Of a stretch of DNA of 64,000 bases, positions 42,210 through 51,732 are shown one piece after another. The DNA is taken from assembly GCA_001701225.1 (NCBI GenBank), contig DAAQ01000032.1:1-64000 (forward strand). The letters are read 5' to 3'. The stretch comes from Bacteroidales bacterium H5 (GTDB lineage Bacteria; Bacteroidota; Bacteroidia; Bacteroidales; Muribaculaceae). The stretch's first letter is position 1. Each line of letters opens with the position of its first letter. Below the pieces are notes generated by a model, which was given only the letters and a program-made list of their open reading frames with translations, had not been told where the DNA came from and made no database searches. A program made the position numbers and the translations under genes.

Positions 42210-42740
42210 GTGTATTTGGTTTTAGTGCGCCATACCTCGGTCGATGTACCACCCGGAGTGTGCTACGGACATACGGATGTCCCTGTGGCATCCGGCTTCG
42301 CACGCGAGGCCGCCGAGGTTGCCGCACAGCTTGACGGAAGGGATTTCGACGCCGTGTACACCTCACCCTCGAGCCGTTGCGTCATGCTGGCCGAGGCGTG
42401 CGGATATCCCTGGGCTATCCGCGACCCGAGACTCATGGAGATGAATTTCGGCGACTGGGAGATGCAGCGGTGGGACGACATCACCGACCCCCGGCTGCAG
42501 ATGTGGTATGACGACTGGAGGCACGTCGCGGCGACAGGCGGCGAGTCGTTTGCCGACCATGCCGCGCGGGTTACCTCGTTCATGGAGTCTCTCATGGCCA
42601 CGGGCGCCCGGTCGGCGCTGGTCTTCGCACACGGAGGGACAGTGATGCATGCTGCCCTCTGGAGGCATCCCTCGCCCCCCGACGACATCTTCGGGCTGCG
42701 TCCGCAATATGGCGGAATAATCGAAATCGAGCGAAACTGA
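42210..42740 (+). CDS. cobC: Alpha-ribazole phosphatase
   Basis: A 176-residue histidine phosphatase that removes phosphate from alpha-ribazole 5-phosphate (or from cobalamin phosphate). The phosphohistidine motif is LVRHTSVDVP, followed by GVCYGHTDVP, which distinguishes CobC from general phosphoglycerate mutases. FAHGGTVMH carries the second histidine. It starts with GTG at 42210. It complements cobUTS 12 kb upstream. Its place after a flippase appears accidental. Confidence 0.85.
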   Translation: MYLVLVRHTSVDVPPGVCYGHTDVPVASGFAREAAEVAAQLDGRDFDAVYTSPSSRCVMLAEACGYPWAIRDPRLMEMNFGDWEMQRWDDITDPRLQMWYDDWRHVAATGGESFADHAARVTSFMESLMATGARSALVFAHGGTVMHAALWRHPSPPDDIFGLRPQYGGIIEIERN

Positions 42741-42771
42741 CCATTTTTTAGACATATTATATGCCACGTTC

Positions 42772-42802
42772 TTTGAATTAAACCGAAAATATTGTAACTT
42801 TG
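42772..42802 (+). promoter_or_regulatory. Promoter of PpiD-like gene
   Basis: TTTG at 42772-42775, a 19-bp spacer and TAACTTTG at 42795-42802: consensus Bacteroidota promoter with a leader of about 60 nt. Confidence 0.8.
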
Positions 42803-42868
42803 TGCGTTAATTGCATGGCAAACCAATCTCGACCTTAGCTAATAAACAAAAATCATCTAAACATAAGA

Positions 42869-44938
42869 ATGGCAACACTCGAAAAAATCCGTAGCAAGTC
42901 AGTGCTCTTGCTCATCATCGTTGGAGCCGCCTTGCTGGCTTTTATCATCGGTGACTTCTTTACCTCCGGGCGCACTCTCTTCGGCACCGGGACAACCATC
43001 GCCACAGCCGGCGACCAGAAAGTAGATATCCAGGAGTTCCAGCGCCGCGTGCAGCAGGCCCAGCAGCAGGAGCAGCAGGCAGGCCGCAAATCGACCGACG
43101 CCGCAGTGCTCCAGCAGCGCGTGCTCAACGACATGATAGCCGAGAAACTCTTCGACGAGGAGATCAAGAACCTCGGCATCGTCGTGACAGACGCCGAGCT
43201 TACCGAGATGATGGTAGGCAAGAACTCGGCAACTGTAGACCGCATGGTACAGCAGTTCGGCTTCCCTGACGCCGCCACCCTCCACGACATGGCATACAAT
43301 CCCACCAAATACAACATGCCTCAGGACCAGGCCGTGCAGCTCCAGCAGTATTGGGTAGAGCTCGAGAGCAATGTCGAGAAGATGCTTCTGCAGCAGAAGT
43401 TCCAGAACCTCTTCGGCGGTGTGCTCGCAGCCAACGACCTCGATGCACGCGCCATCTACGACGACATGGCCTCGACAGCATCCGTCCTCTATGCCAAGAA
43501 GGATCTCAGCTCGCTTCCCGACGCTGATTTCAAGGTCGAGGAGTCTGACATCAACGCCATCTACAACGAGGAGAAGGGCCAGTACAAGATTGAAGAGCCC
43601 ACCCGCCTCGTCAACTATATCTCGGTCAATATCGTGCCCTCGCAGGCCGACCTCCTTGCCGGACAGCAGACCGTAGAGAACGCTCTCGTAGCCCTCAACA
43701 ACTCGACCGAGGCACAGGGCCTCCCCGAGCTCTCGGCCTTTGTCGTCGAGCCCCAGAAGCTCTCGCAGGCCGATGTCGACCGTCAGGCACGTCTCAAGGC
43801 AGTGCTCGACACCCTCTCGACTGGCCGTGCCGCCCTCGTCAGCCGCAACGGCAACGACTACACCCTCGCCAAGCTCATGGGCAAGACCCAGGCTTCGGAC
43901 AAGGTGACACTCGATTTCATGGCCGTACAGGGCACACGCGCACAGATCGACTCGCTCGTTGCAGTGCTCAACTCGGGCGTATCATTCGACTCCGTAGCCG
44001 CCTCTCCCCTCGTGGCACAGAGCCAGAAGGCAAGCGAGATCTCGCTGCTCGACCCCAACTCGGCCATGGTGACCGAGCTCATCGAGGGCCGCGCCACAGG
44101 CACATATTTCGCTCCCGACACACTCGCCCAGGGTGGCCGCATCGTCCGCGTAGCCGAGCGTGCCGTCCCCACCACAGTATATGACCTCGCGATGGCCACA
44201 TATACCGTCGAGCCCTCAAACGCCACAGTCAACGACCTTGAGTCGGGCCTCCAGACATACGTCAACTCGCACAAGACCGCCAAGGAGTTCGCCGACAGCG
44301 CACAGGCAGCCGGTTTCACCACCTTCCCCGCCTACGTCACCGCATCGTCGCCCATGATCGGCAACCTCAACGAGAGCCATTCGGCAGTAGCATGGGCCAT
44401 GGACGCCAAGAAGGGCCAGGTATCTCCCGTATTCGGCGACATCCAGACAGGCCGCTTCATCGCAGTCGCACTCGACGACATCTATGAGGACTACCGTCCC
44501 GCCCGCGACCCGCAGGTCAACGCCGCCCTCTCGGCCAAGGCACTCAACAACAAGAAGGCTGCCAAGCTCCTCGCCGACTATCAGGGCAAAGCCAAGGATG
44601 TGGCCGGATATGCAGCCGTGATGGGCGCACAGGTCGACACCACCACCGTCAACCTCTCGCAGTACATGATTCCCGGCATCGGCATGAACGAGGCCGCCGT
44701 ACAGGGCCGCGTGGCCGCCGCCAAGGCCGGTCAGCTCGTAGGTCCCATGCAGGCAAACAACTCTGTTGTTGTACTCCAGGTACTCAACATCGACAACGAA
44801 GGCCGCCCCTACAGCTATGACGAGAGCGCCATCCGCTTCGGCCAGCAGCGCGGCGCAGGACGCATGGCCAACATGCTCCCCGCCATCCTCCTCGGCAACA
44901 ACAAGATCAAGAACAACATCAACAAGTTCTATAAGTAA
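42869..44938 (+). CDS. PpiD/SurA-like periplasmic folding factor
   Basis: A 689-residue protein anchored by one N-terminal helix (SVLLLIIVGAALLAFIIGDFF) with the bulk in the periplasm. A SurA-type N-terminal chaperone domain (VDIQEFQRRVQQAQQQEQQ onward) is followed by a region of weak parvulin-type PPIase similarity and a long helical C-terminus. This layout is that of PpiD, which helps newly secreted outer-membrane proteins to fold. Strong promoter and terminator make it monocistronic and probably highly expressed. The parvulin active site is not clearly conserved. Confidence 0.85.
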   Translation: MATLEKIRSKSVLLLIIVGAALLAFIIGDFFTSGRTLFGTGTTIATAGDQKVDIQEFQRRVQQAQQQEQQAGRKSTDAAVLQQRVLNDMIAEKLFDEEIKNLGIVVTDAELTEMMVGKNSATVDRMVQQFGFPDAATLHDMAYNPTKYNMPQDQAVQLQQYWVELESNVEKMLLQQKFQNLFGGVLAANDLDARAIYDDMASTASVLYAKKDLSSLPDADFKVEESDINAIYNEEKGQYKIEEPTRLVNYISVNIVPSQADLLAGQQTVENALVALNNSTEAQGLPELSAFVVEPQKLSQADVDRQARLKAVLDTLSTGRAALVSRNGNDYTLAKLMGKTQASDKVTLDFMAVQGTRAQIDSLVAVLNSGVSFDSVAASPLVAQSQKASEISLLDPNSAMVTELIEGRATGTYFAPDTLAQGGRIVRVAERAVPTTVYDLAMATYTVEPSNATVNDLESGLQTYVNSHKTAKEFADSAQAAGFTTFPAYVTASSPMIGNLNESHSAVAWAMDAKKGQVSPVFGDIQTGRFIAVALDDIYEDYRPARDPQVNAALSAKALNNKKAAKLLADYQGKAKDVAGYAAVMGAQVDTTTVNLSQYMIPGIGMNEAAVQGRVAAAKAGQLVGPMQANNSVVVLQVLNIDNEGRPYSYDESAIRFGQQRGAGRMANMLPAILLGNNKIKNNINKFYK

Positions 44939-44962
44939 ACTTGTCAGCACACTTTAAATCAC

Positions 44963-44988
44963 AGAGGCCTGCCTTCGGGCGGGCCTCT
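44963..44988 (+). terminator. Hairpin terminator of PpiD-like gene
   Basis: An 11-bp stem AGAGGCCTGCC / GGCGGGCCTCT around a TTCG tetraloop, with one G-U pair, 24 bp after the stop. The T-tract is weak (CTGGTTTAAA). Confidence 0.75.
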
Positions 44989-45022
44989 CTGGTTTAAACC
45001 AAGATAGAGGGGTATATAAATT

Positions 45023-45076
45023 TTATAATTCTTATAATTCTTATAATTCTTATAATTCTTATAATTCTTATAATTC
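45023..45076. repeat. Six perfect 9-bp tandem repeats (TTATAATTC)
   Basis: Six exact copies of TTATAATTC lie 65-118 bp upstream of the four-helix-bundle gene, and further AT-rich sequence lies between. Copy-number change by slipped-strand mispairing could alter promoter spacing. The 202-bp gap otherwise contains the PpiD terminator. Confidence 0.9.
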
Positions 45077-45140
45077 TTATATAATTTATAAAACTTATAT
45101 ATCCCATTTATACAACTCATCCACCTTACCCCACCTCACC

Positions 45141-45689
45141 ATGTCCAACTCTTTCCTCAGAATCGCGGGCGACTACTCCAACTGGAATGTCTACCGCAAG
45201 TCGGTCGTGATATGCGACGTCACCGAGATGTTCATAAACCGCTATCTGCCACACGGCTCGCGCACCATCGACCAGATGCGCCAGGCGGCGCGATCGTGCA
45301 AACAGAACATCGTCGAGGGGGTAAGCGACGGCACCGTCTCAATCGAGATGTGCATCAAGCTGATTGGTGTTGCCAAAGGCTCGCTGCGCGAGCTGGCCGA
45401 AGATTATGGTGACTACCTGCGGCAGCATAAACTGACCACATGGCCACCCGACGACCCACGCACCGCACAGGCACGCCAATATTGCCGCGACCACGACGAC
45501 CCATCAGAGATAGTAGCCAAATGCGAGGGGCGCACCCCGGAGACCGTCGCCAATATAATGCTCACCAACATACGGCAGCTCGACGCGATGCTCGCCAAGG
45601 TACTCAAGAAAATCGAGGCTGATTTCCTCGCCCGTGGCGGTCTTCGCGAGACTATGTCCGCCGCACGCCGCAACCACCGCGGCTACTGA
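45141..45689 (+). CDS. Four-helix-bundle protein (S23/Avd-like, suffix-domain type)
   Basis: A 182-residue helical protein. The core WNVYRKSVVICDVTEMFINRY and RQAARSCKQNIVEGVS segments are hallmarks of the four-helix-bundle proteins first seen in 23S rRNA intervening sequences and related to Avd of diversity-generating retroelements. The extra C-terminal half fits the suffix-domain subtype. No reverse transcriptase lies in the window. Role unknown; such proteins may bind nucleic acid. Its expression may vary because of the tandem repeat upstream. Confidence 0.75.
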   Translation: MSNSFLRIAGDYSNWNVYRKSVVICDVTEMFINRYLPHGSRTIDQMRQAARSCKQNIVEGVSDGTVSIEMCIKLIGVAKGSLRELAEDYGDYLRQHKLTTWPPDDPRTAQARQYCRDHDDPSEIVAKCEGRTPETVANIMLTNIRQLDAMLAKVLKKIEADFLARGGLRETMSAARRNHRGY

Positions 45690-45773
45690 TTGACCCGCTC
45701 TCACGCTATATGCCTCACGTTTCAATTTCATTTTTTTAACATACTCCTGCAATCGGGCAGGTAGTTTTATTAG

Positions 45774-45781
45774 TATATTTG
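45774..45781 (+). promoter_or_regulatory. Promoter of SNF2 operon (-7 box)
   Basis: TATATTTG, 25 bp before the ATG at 45806. No TTTG at the -33 position. Confidence 0.5.
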
Positions 45782-45805
45782 TAAAATATAGTTTCAACTT
45801 GCTTT

Positions 45806-48628
45806 ATGTCTGCTGATTTCCTTCCTAATCTTACCCGGAGACTTGTACATGGTAGCGGCGATGCCGCCTCGCGTGGTTCTGACGGCACATTCTTCTTCAA
45901 GATCTACATGGCATCCGATGGGTCTGCGCGTCTGGCCGCTGTCGACAGCAACGGCGATGCCATCACGCCCGACTACCGCTATTATCGCGGCGAACAGGCC
46001 ATGCTGCTCAAGGCCATGGAGAGCATCAGACGCGAGAACCGGTTCAACATATCATGGGGCAGGGAGGATGACAACACCGGCGTGAGCCTCGCGCAGCACC
46101 CCTATCTACTCTATCAGCTCGTGCACTGCGACAATATCCTGGGTCCGAACGGGTCAAGACTCTATCCCTACGACACCATAGCCAACCTTGTGCTGCGCAT
46201 CGAGCGTACACCCGAAGGATTGCTCAGTCCGCGCTGGCTGCTGCACATACCCCAGGAGTCACTGACCGTCGACGAGGAAGCCGCCAACTTCACACCTGTA
46301 GCAGACAATTTCGCCATCACTCGCAACGGCCTCTATCCCGTCCGGCCCATGGGCGACAATTATTCCCGGCTCTCCTTCTTCGCCTCGCGCTTCTCGCCAG
46401 ACATGATAGAGCAGTTCCTGTCGGTCGTCTACAGCTATGTCGACAATTTCGAGCTCGAGTATGACGGCACTACGGTCGAGATGAGCACCGAGGAGGTGAC
46501 CTGCCGCCCCACACTCGTCTTCGAGAAAGTCGATTCGGACATGGCCCTGCACCTGCGTGTCACCGCCTCCGTGCGCGGTGTAGACGAGGATTTCCTGCGC
46601 CGCTTCGAGCTGACACACATAGCCTCGGTCGGGATGGACGGCAAGGTGACTGTACGCCCCGTCCAGCCCCACCGCATCGAGGACGACATAGACTCGGTAA
46701 ACAAGCTTATTGCCCGTCACGCCCCCTCGCGCAAGGAGGCAAAGGAGGTCTATCTCGACGGCGACACATTCATCATACCCCACAGCGTGGCCGGACCGTT
46801 CCTGCTCAAGGCGCTCCCGGTGCTGCTGCACGATTTCAGCCTACTCGGCACCGACAGGCTGCGCGAGTACAAGGTGAGTCCCGTCAAGCCCAAGCTGTCG
46901 ATGAAGTTCCGCTCGGGCATCGACTTCCTGGAGGGCGACGCAACCGTCGAGGTAGGCGACGAGGAAATCTCGCTCGGCAAGCTCTTCGAGCAATACCGCC
47001 GCGACAGGTACGTCACCCTCAAGGACGGCACACGCGCCGTGCTCGACGACGCATACATGAAGCGTCTGGAACGCATCTTCGGCGACAAGCGCAACGCCGG
47101 GAAGGATGTCAGGATAAACTATTTCGACCTCCCCGACATCGAGGAACTGCTCAACCACAAGCTCGACCCGAAGATATTCGAGCGGCAGCGCGAGGTCTAC
47201 GAGGGATTCAACAACCTCTCCTCGCAGACCCTCGACCTGCCACGCATGCAAGCCGTGCTCCGTCCCTACCAGACCGAGGGAGTGAAATGGATACGCCACC
47301 TCTACGACAACAACCTGGGCGGATGTCTGGCCGACGACATGGGCCTCGGAAAGACCATACAGACCATAGCGATGCTCTCGGCCATATATCCCGGTCAGGA
47401 GCAGCCGTCGCTCATAGTTATGCCCAGGAGCCTGATATTCAACTGGCAGAACGAGATAAAGAGGTTCTGTCCCGACCTGAGCACATATATATACTATGCC
47501 TTCGACCGCGACATGGACGAGGCCCGCAAGGCAAACGTCATCCTCACCACATACGCCATGGTAAGGAATGACATCGAGAAATTCTCGAAAGAGCGTTTCC
47601 ATTATGTCATACTCGATGAGAGCCAGAACATCAAGAACATCGAGGCGCAGACCACCCGTGCCATTTATCTGTTGGAGGCCGACCACCGTCTGGCCCTGAG
47701 CGGCACACCGCTCGAGAACAACCTGTCGGAACTCTTCTCGCTGTTCAGGTTCCTCAACCCGGGGATGCTTGGCGACATCGACGACTTCAACCGCCGCTAT
47801 GCGGGCCCCATCATGCGCGACGACGACAAGGACGCCATGGCGTCGCTGCGGCGCAGGATATTCCCCTTCATGCTGCGCCGCCTCAAGAAGGATGTGCTCA
47901 CCGAGCTCCCCGACCGCGTGGAGCAGACACTCTATGTCGAGATGGAGAAGGACCAGGCCGAGTTCTACGAGCAGCGCCGACGCTTCTATCAGGAGAAGAT
48001 AAACAACTCTATAGCCGCCGAGGGAATAAAGAAATCGCAGTTCGTCATGTTCCAGGCCCTGACCGAGCTGAGGCGCATCGCCTCGGTGCCCGAGAGCCTC
48101 ACCGACGGGCGCGTGCACTCGCCCAAGCTCGAGGAACTGGTCGAGCAGGTGGCCGACGCCGTGGCCAACGGCCACAAGTGCGTGGTCTTCTTCAACTACA
48201 TCGCCGGACTGGAGCTCACGGGCGAACGCCTCTCCAGGCTCGGCATAGACTATGAGGTGATGACAGGCGCCACCACCAACCGCAGCAAGGTGGTCGAGCG
48301 GTTCAACAACGACCGCAACTGCATGGTGTTCCTGATGACCCTCAAGACAGGCGGCGTAGGCCTCAACCTCACCGTGGCCGACACGGTGTTCATCTTCGAG
48401 CCCTGGTGGAACAAGGCTGCCGAGGAGCAGGCCATCAACCGTCTGCACCGCATGGGCCAGAAAGCCAAGGTTCACTCCTACTCGCTCATCACGCGCGATA
48501 CCATCGAGGAGAAGATACGTCTGCTGCAGGAACAGAAATCCCAGCTCTTCGACGACCTCATCAGCGCCGACGCCTCGACATCAAAGCAGCTCTCTCAGGA
48601 AGACATCAATTTCATACTCGGTAAATAG
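45806..48628 (+). CDS. SNF2-family helicase/ATPase
   Basis: A 940-residue SWI2/SNF2 translocase. The N-terminal 480 residues are a bacterial-type accessory region without known motifs. The motor follows: LADDMGLGKT (about 507-516), VILDESQNIKN (about 603), the second RecA-like half with FLMTLKTGGVGLNLT and NRLHRMGQKAKVHSYSL (about 880). Bacterial SNF2 proteins of the RapA/HepA type move along DNA and displace proteins or RNA polymerase. The next gene starts 3 bp after its stop and is probably its partner. Confidence 0.9.
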   Translation: MSADFLPNLTRRLVHGSGDAASRGSDGTFFFKIYMASDGSARLAAVDSNGDAITPDYRYYRGEQAMLLKAMESIRRENRFNISWGREDDNTGVSLAQHPYLLYQLVHCDNILGPNGSRLYPYDTIANLVLRIERTPEGLLSPRWLLHIPQESLTVDEEAANFTPVADNFAITRNGLYPVRPMGDNYSRLSFFASRFSPDMIEQFLSVVYSYVDNFELEYDGTTVEMSTEEVTCRPTLVFEKVDSDMALHLRVTASVRGVDEDFLRRFELTHIASVGMDGKVTVRPVQPHRIEDDIDSVNKLIARHAPSRKEAKEVYLDGDTFIIPHSVAGPFLLKALPVLLHDFSLLGTDRLREYKVSPVKPKLSMKFRSGIDFLEGDATVEVGDEEISLGKLFEQYRRDRYVTLKDGTRAVLDDAYMKRLERIFGDKRNAGKDVRINYFDLPDIEELLNHKLDPKIFERQREVYEGFNNLSSQTLDLPRMQAVLRPYQTEGVKWIRHLYDNNLGGCLADDMGLGKTIQTIAMLSAIYPGQEQPSLIVMPRSLIFNWQNEIKRFCPDLSTYIYYAFDRDMDEARKANVILTTYAMVRNDIEKFSKERFHYVILDESQNIKNIEAQTTRAIYLLEADHRLALSGTPLENNLSELFSLFRFLNPGMLGDIDDFNRRYAGPIMRDDDKDAMASLRRRIFPFMLRRLKKDVLTELPDRVEQTLYVEMEKDQAEFYEQRRRFYQEKINNSIAAEGIKKSQFVMFQALTELRRIASVPESLTDGRVHSPKLEELVEQVADAVANGHKCVVFFNYIAGLELTGERLSRLGIDYEVMTGATTNRSKVVERFNNDRNCMVFLMTLKTGGVGLNLTVADTVFIFEPWWNKAAEEQAINRLHRMGQKAKVHSYSLITRDTIEEKIRLLQEQKSQLFDDLISADASTSKQLSQEDINFILGK

Positions 48629-48630
48629 CC

Positions 48631-50460
48631 ATGAACATAGACCGCGACCACAAGCTCATCATATTTGACACCTGCCACGACAAGCGCGCCTTCGAGTGGC
48701 TCAAGGCCAACCTCGACGCCACATTCAACAAGGATGCGCTGCACGCCATGCTCCAGCAGATCACCGCAGCCTTCCCGGACTATTTCATGCGCATGTCAAA
48801 CGAGTCTTGGATGCTCAAGATCCGCGATGTCGTGACCCGCAAGACACAGACCAAGAAGGAGGAGATGGTCGAGATGGTGGCCAAGATATATGCCTCGGAG
48901 TCCAACCGCCACATACTGGCCGACATCATCACCGACAGCGAGCGGGGAGTGTGGATGGAGATTCTGGCCAACATATACATCTCGGAGAACCGCATGAAGG
49001 AGCTGACCGGCGAGTCGCCCTTCGAGGAGAAGCGCCAGTCCTACTACGGCAGCGCGTCACGACCTGTCGCGGCCATGTGCTGGTTCGGATTCATGCAGGT
49101 CGGACACTGGTATCGCTCGGCAAGCTATTTCTTCATCCCCGATTTCGTGCGCAAGATGTTCGCGGGCGTCTTCGGGATGCCTCCTGCGGTACCGACGCCC
49201 GAGACGGCCGAACCGGGCAACTCGGCCATCAGGCTCATCAATACCGAGTCCGAGACACTGGCCCTGCTCCCCGTCATCAAGAACATGTACCTGAGCGGCA
49301 AGCTGGAGCGCGGCAAGTTCAAGATAGGTGCCGCCCCCGTAAACCGCGCCACAAAGATGCTCAAGCTCACCGAGTTTGACATCGAGGATGATGACAAGAA
49401 CGCCCGCAACCTGCGTGCGTCGATGCTGCTCAACGCATACGGCGTATATGCCGACGCCGCCATGGTTCGCCGCGAGTCAAAAGCCGCCCAGCCACAGGAT
49501 ACCGTCAAGGCCATGGTCACAGCCCTGGCGCAGCATGTGCCTGAGATGACCGCCACCGTGCTGCAGTTCATCGACAAGTCCGGCCTCAAGATATACGACG
49601 GCTCGACCCTGCGCACGATATGGCAGACCGTGACCACACTGCTCACCGCCGACAAGGATTGCGGGTGGATTACAGCCTCGCAGCTCAACGACGCGCTCTA
49701 CGGTATGCCGGACCTGACAAACGCCGTGCGCGTGGTGCCGTTCAGGGTTCTCGACGAGACATCCGTGAGCAACGCCCGCACCCTGCACACCCTCAACCCC
49801 GCCAATATCTTCAGGGAGGCCACCGTGCCCGCGGCTCTCGGTGTGGTGGCCGTGATGGTGTCGCTCGGACTTGTCGAGGCTGCATACACCGTCCCCTCCG
49901 ACACCGACCCGTCGGCCCTCTCGGGACTGCGGCGTTTCAGGCTGACCCCACTCGGGGCATACGCCTTCAAGCTCACCAAGAAATATACCTACGAGCCCCC
50001 CTCCGAGATTCACCTCTTCGACCTCGATTCGGAACGCCTGATAATCAAGGCCGAGGGAGAGGTCAACCCTTATGAGGGGATGATGTCTGAGTTCGGACGC
50101 GAGATTGGAGGGCGCCGCTATGCCGTGTCACCCGAGACTTTCCTCAAGGGTTGTGCCATTCCACGCGACATAGACAAGAAGATAGCCTCCTTCCGTCAGG
50201 TGGTATGCCAGAATCCGCCGCTCGTCTGGGAGGATTTCTTCTCCGCGCTCAAGGCCCGGAGCAACTGCTTCGGACGGTGCGAGGACAGCTATGTCATATT
50301 CGATGTCGCCCCCGACGCCTACGACCTGCACGAACTGCTGGTGTCAGACAGTGTACTGACCGACTATGTGATCCGCGCCGAGGGATACCGCGTGCTGGTG
50401 CCCGAGAGGTGGGAAGGCGCCTTCAGGGAGCGGCTGAGATATTTCGGCTACCTGCTGTGA
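48631..50460 (+). CDS. Unrecognised 609-residue partner of the SNF2 helicase
   Basis: A 609-residue cytosolic protein I do not recognise. It is helical in the first third. The centre (around 310-440) has winged-helix-like patterns, such as LRTIWQTVTTLLTADKDCGW and LGVVAVMVSLGLVEAAY with FRLTPLGAYAFKLT. The last 110 residues alternate strands and helices (DSYVIFDVAPDAYDLHELLV, RVLVPERWEGAFRERLRYFG) a little like the C-terminal add-on of XPB-type helicases. Tight spacing to the SNF2 gene suggests a complex in DNA or nucleoprotein handling. Confident as a gene, not in role. Confidence 0.75.
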   Translation: MNIDRDHKLIIFDTCHDKRAFEWLKANLDATFNKDALHAMLQQITAAFPDYFMRMSNESWMLKIRDVVTRKTQTKKEEMVEMVAKIYASESNRHILADIITDSERGVWMEILANIYISENRMKELTGESPFEEKRQSYYGSASRPVAAMCWFGFMQVGHWYRSASYFFIPDFVRKMFAGVFGMPPAVPTPETAEPGNSAIRLINTESETLALLPVIKNMYLSGKLERGKFKIGAAPVNRATKMLKLTEFDIEDDDKNARNLRASMLLNAYGVYADAAMVRRESKAAQPQDTVKAMVTALAQHVPEMTATVLQFIDKSGLKIYDGSTLRTIWQTVTTLLTADKDCGWITASQLNDALYGMPDLTNAVRVVPFRVLDETSVSNARTLHTLNPANIFREATVPAALGVVAVMVSLGLVEAAYTVPSDTDPSALSGLRRFRLTPLGAYAFKLTKKYTYEPPSEIHLFDLDSERLIIKAEGEVNPYEGMMSEFGREIGGRRYAVSPETFLKGCAIPRDIDKKIASFRQVVCQNPPLVWEDFFSALKARSNCFGRCEDSYVIFDVAPDAYDLHELLVSDSVLTDYVIRAEGYRVLVPERWEGAFRERLRYFGYLL

Positions 50461-50513
50461 CAACATTAGGCACCATAAATACGTTCTCAAGATAAGACAC
50501 AAAGACAACACCG

Positions 50514-51002
50514 ATGACAATAGCCATACTCTGCATCATACTCATCGTCTCGGCGGTGGCATTCTCCTTCATACAGACCACCTACGGTACGGCGCTGGCC
50601 TTCCTGGCGCTGTGTACGGCGGGTCTGTTGCCCGGTGTGACCCTCACTGTGTCAGCCTATCTCTTCTGGGGGCTTGCCATGATCATCGTCGTGGCGCTCA
50701 ATTTCATCCTTCCCGCCGCCGTCGCCTCGTCGCGACGCGGCCTCCCCTACATAGCCGGGGCCTCGCTGGCCGGGGCCTTCATCGGCCTCGCCGCCGGAGC
50801 CCATGGCGGCATCGTCATCGGCGCAGTGGCGGGCGCGCTGCTCGGCGGGGTGGCCTACGGGCGCACCCCCGACGGACGCATACTCCAGTTCCCCTCTCCC
50901 AAATTCATCAACTATCTGTGTGCCAAGGGACTCCCCGCCGCCATCGCAATGAGCATGGCAGGACTCTCGACAGCACTCCTCATGGCCGCCTGGCCCTCAT
51001 GA
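50514..51002 (+). CDS. Small multi-pass membrane protein
   Basis: A 162-residue protein with about five hydrophobic helices and glycine-rich zipper-like stretches (AGASLAGAFIGLAAGAHGG, GAVAGALLGGVAYG). This resembles small DUF456-like membrane proteins, but no firm family is assigned. It starts 53 bp after the 609-residue gene and overlaps the DUF4919 gene by ATGA. Confidence 0.65.
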   Translation: MTIAILCIILIVSAVAFSFIQTTYGTALAFLALCTAGLLPGVTLTVSAYLFWGLAMIIVVALNFILPAAVASSRRGLPYIAGASLAGAFIGLAAGAHGGIVIGAVAGALLGGVAYGRTPDGRILQFPSPKFINYLCAKGLPAAIAMSMAGLSTALLMAAWPS

Positions 51003-51727
51003 CCCATACATCTATGCTCAAACGTACAGCCTTCATACTCACGATGCTCCTCGCCCTGGCCATCCCTGCCGGAGCGCAGGTGCTCTCGCAGCTCAAGCGC
51101 GAGAAACCCGACCTCGAGCAGATACGCCGCGAGACACAGGACCGCACATCGCCCTACTATTATCCGCGCCTGATGCAGGAATTCCAGCGCAACGACACGC
51201 TGATGAAGATTGACAAGTACCGCCGCCTCTATCTGGGATATATGTTCCGCGAGGACTACAATCCCTATCGCTCGGGCGAGCGCACCATAACATACGACGC
51301 CACCCTCAACCGCTCCAAGAAGCTGACGCGCCAGGAGTGCGACTCGGTGATAGCCTATGCCGAGCAGGCTCTGGCAGACAATCCCTTCAACCTCGGCGAG
51401 ATGGTCATGCTCATCAACGCCCTGCGCGGCAAGGGCAAGACCAACCTGGCCAACATCTGGCAATACAAGCTCAACTATCTGCTGATGGCCATCGTGTCGA
51501 CAGGCACGGGGCTTGACGAGGAGAACGCCTGGTATGTCACCGACCCTCAGCACGAGTATGTGCTGCTCAACATGATGGACTATACCGTCTCAGACCATGT
51601 GTTCTACGACCCCTCATACGAGTATGTCACCGTCATGGACTCCAAAGGCAAGGATGCCGGAGGATATTATTTCAATATCGGCCCCCTGCTCGAGGAGTAT
51701 TACCGCAAGCATCCCGACGAACTCTAA
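50999..51727 (+). CDS. DUF4919-like secreted protein
   Basis: A 242-residue protein with a signal peptide (RTAFILTMLLALAIPAGAQ). The mature part contains YYYPRLMQEFQRNDTLM and YRRLYLGYMFREDYNPYR, as in DUF4919 proteins of Bacteroidales; function unknown. The start at 50999 is chosen for its overlap with the preceding stop; a second ATG at 51014 would give the same mature protein. Confidence 0.7.
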   Translation: MTHTSMLKRTAFILTMLLALAIPAGAQVLSQLKREKPDLEQIRRETQDRTSPYYYPRLMQEFQRNDTLMKIDKYRRLYLGYMFREDYNPYRSGERTITYDATLNRSKKLTRQECDSVIAYAEQALADNPFNLGEMVMLINALRGKGKTNLANIWQYKLNYLLMAIVSTGTGLDEENAWYVTDPQHEYVLLNMMDYTVSDHVFYDPSYEYVTVMDSKGKDAGGYYFNIGPLLEEYYRKHPDEL

Positions 51728-51732
51728 GAAGG

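Noticed and set aside
45023..45076. CRISPR or origin iterons
   Set aside because: The repeat unit is 9 bp without spacers, and no replication gene is adjacent.
46841..48475. 544-residue minus-strand ORF inside the SNF2 gene
   Set aside because: Antisense shadow of a gene with complete helicase motifs.
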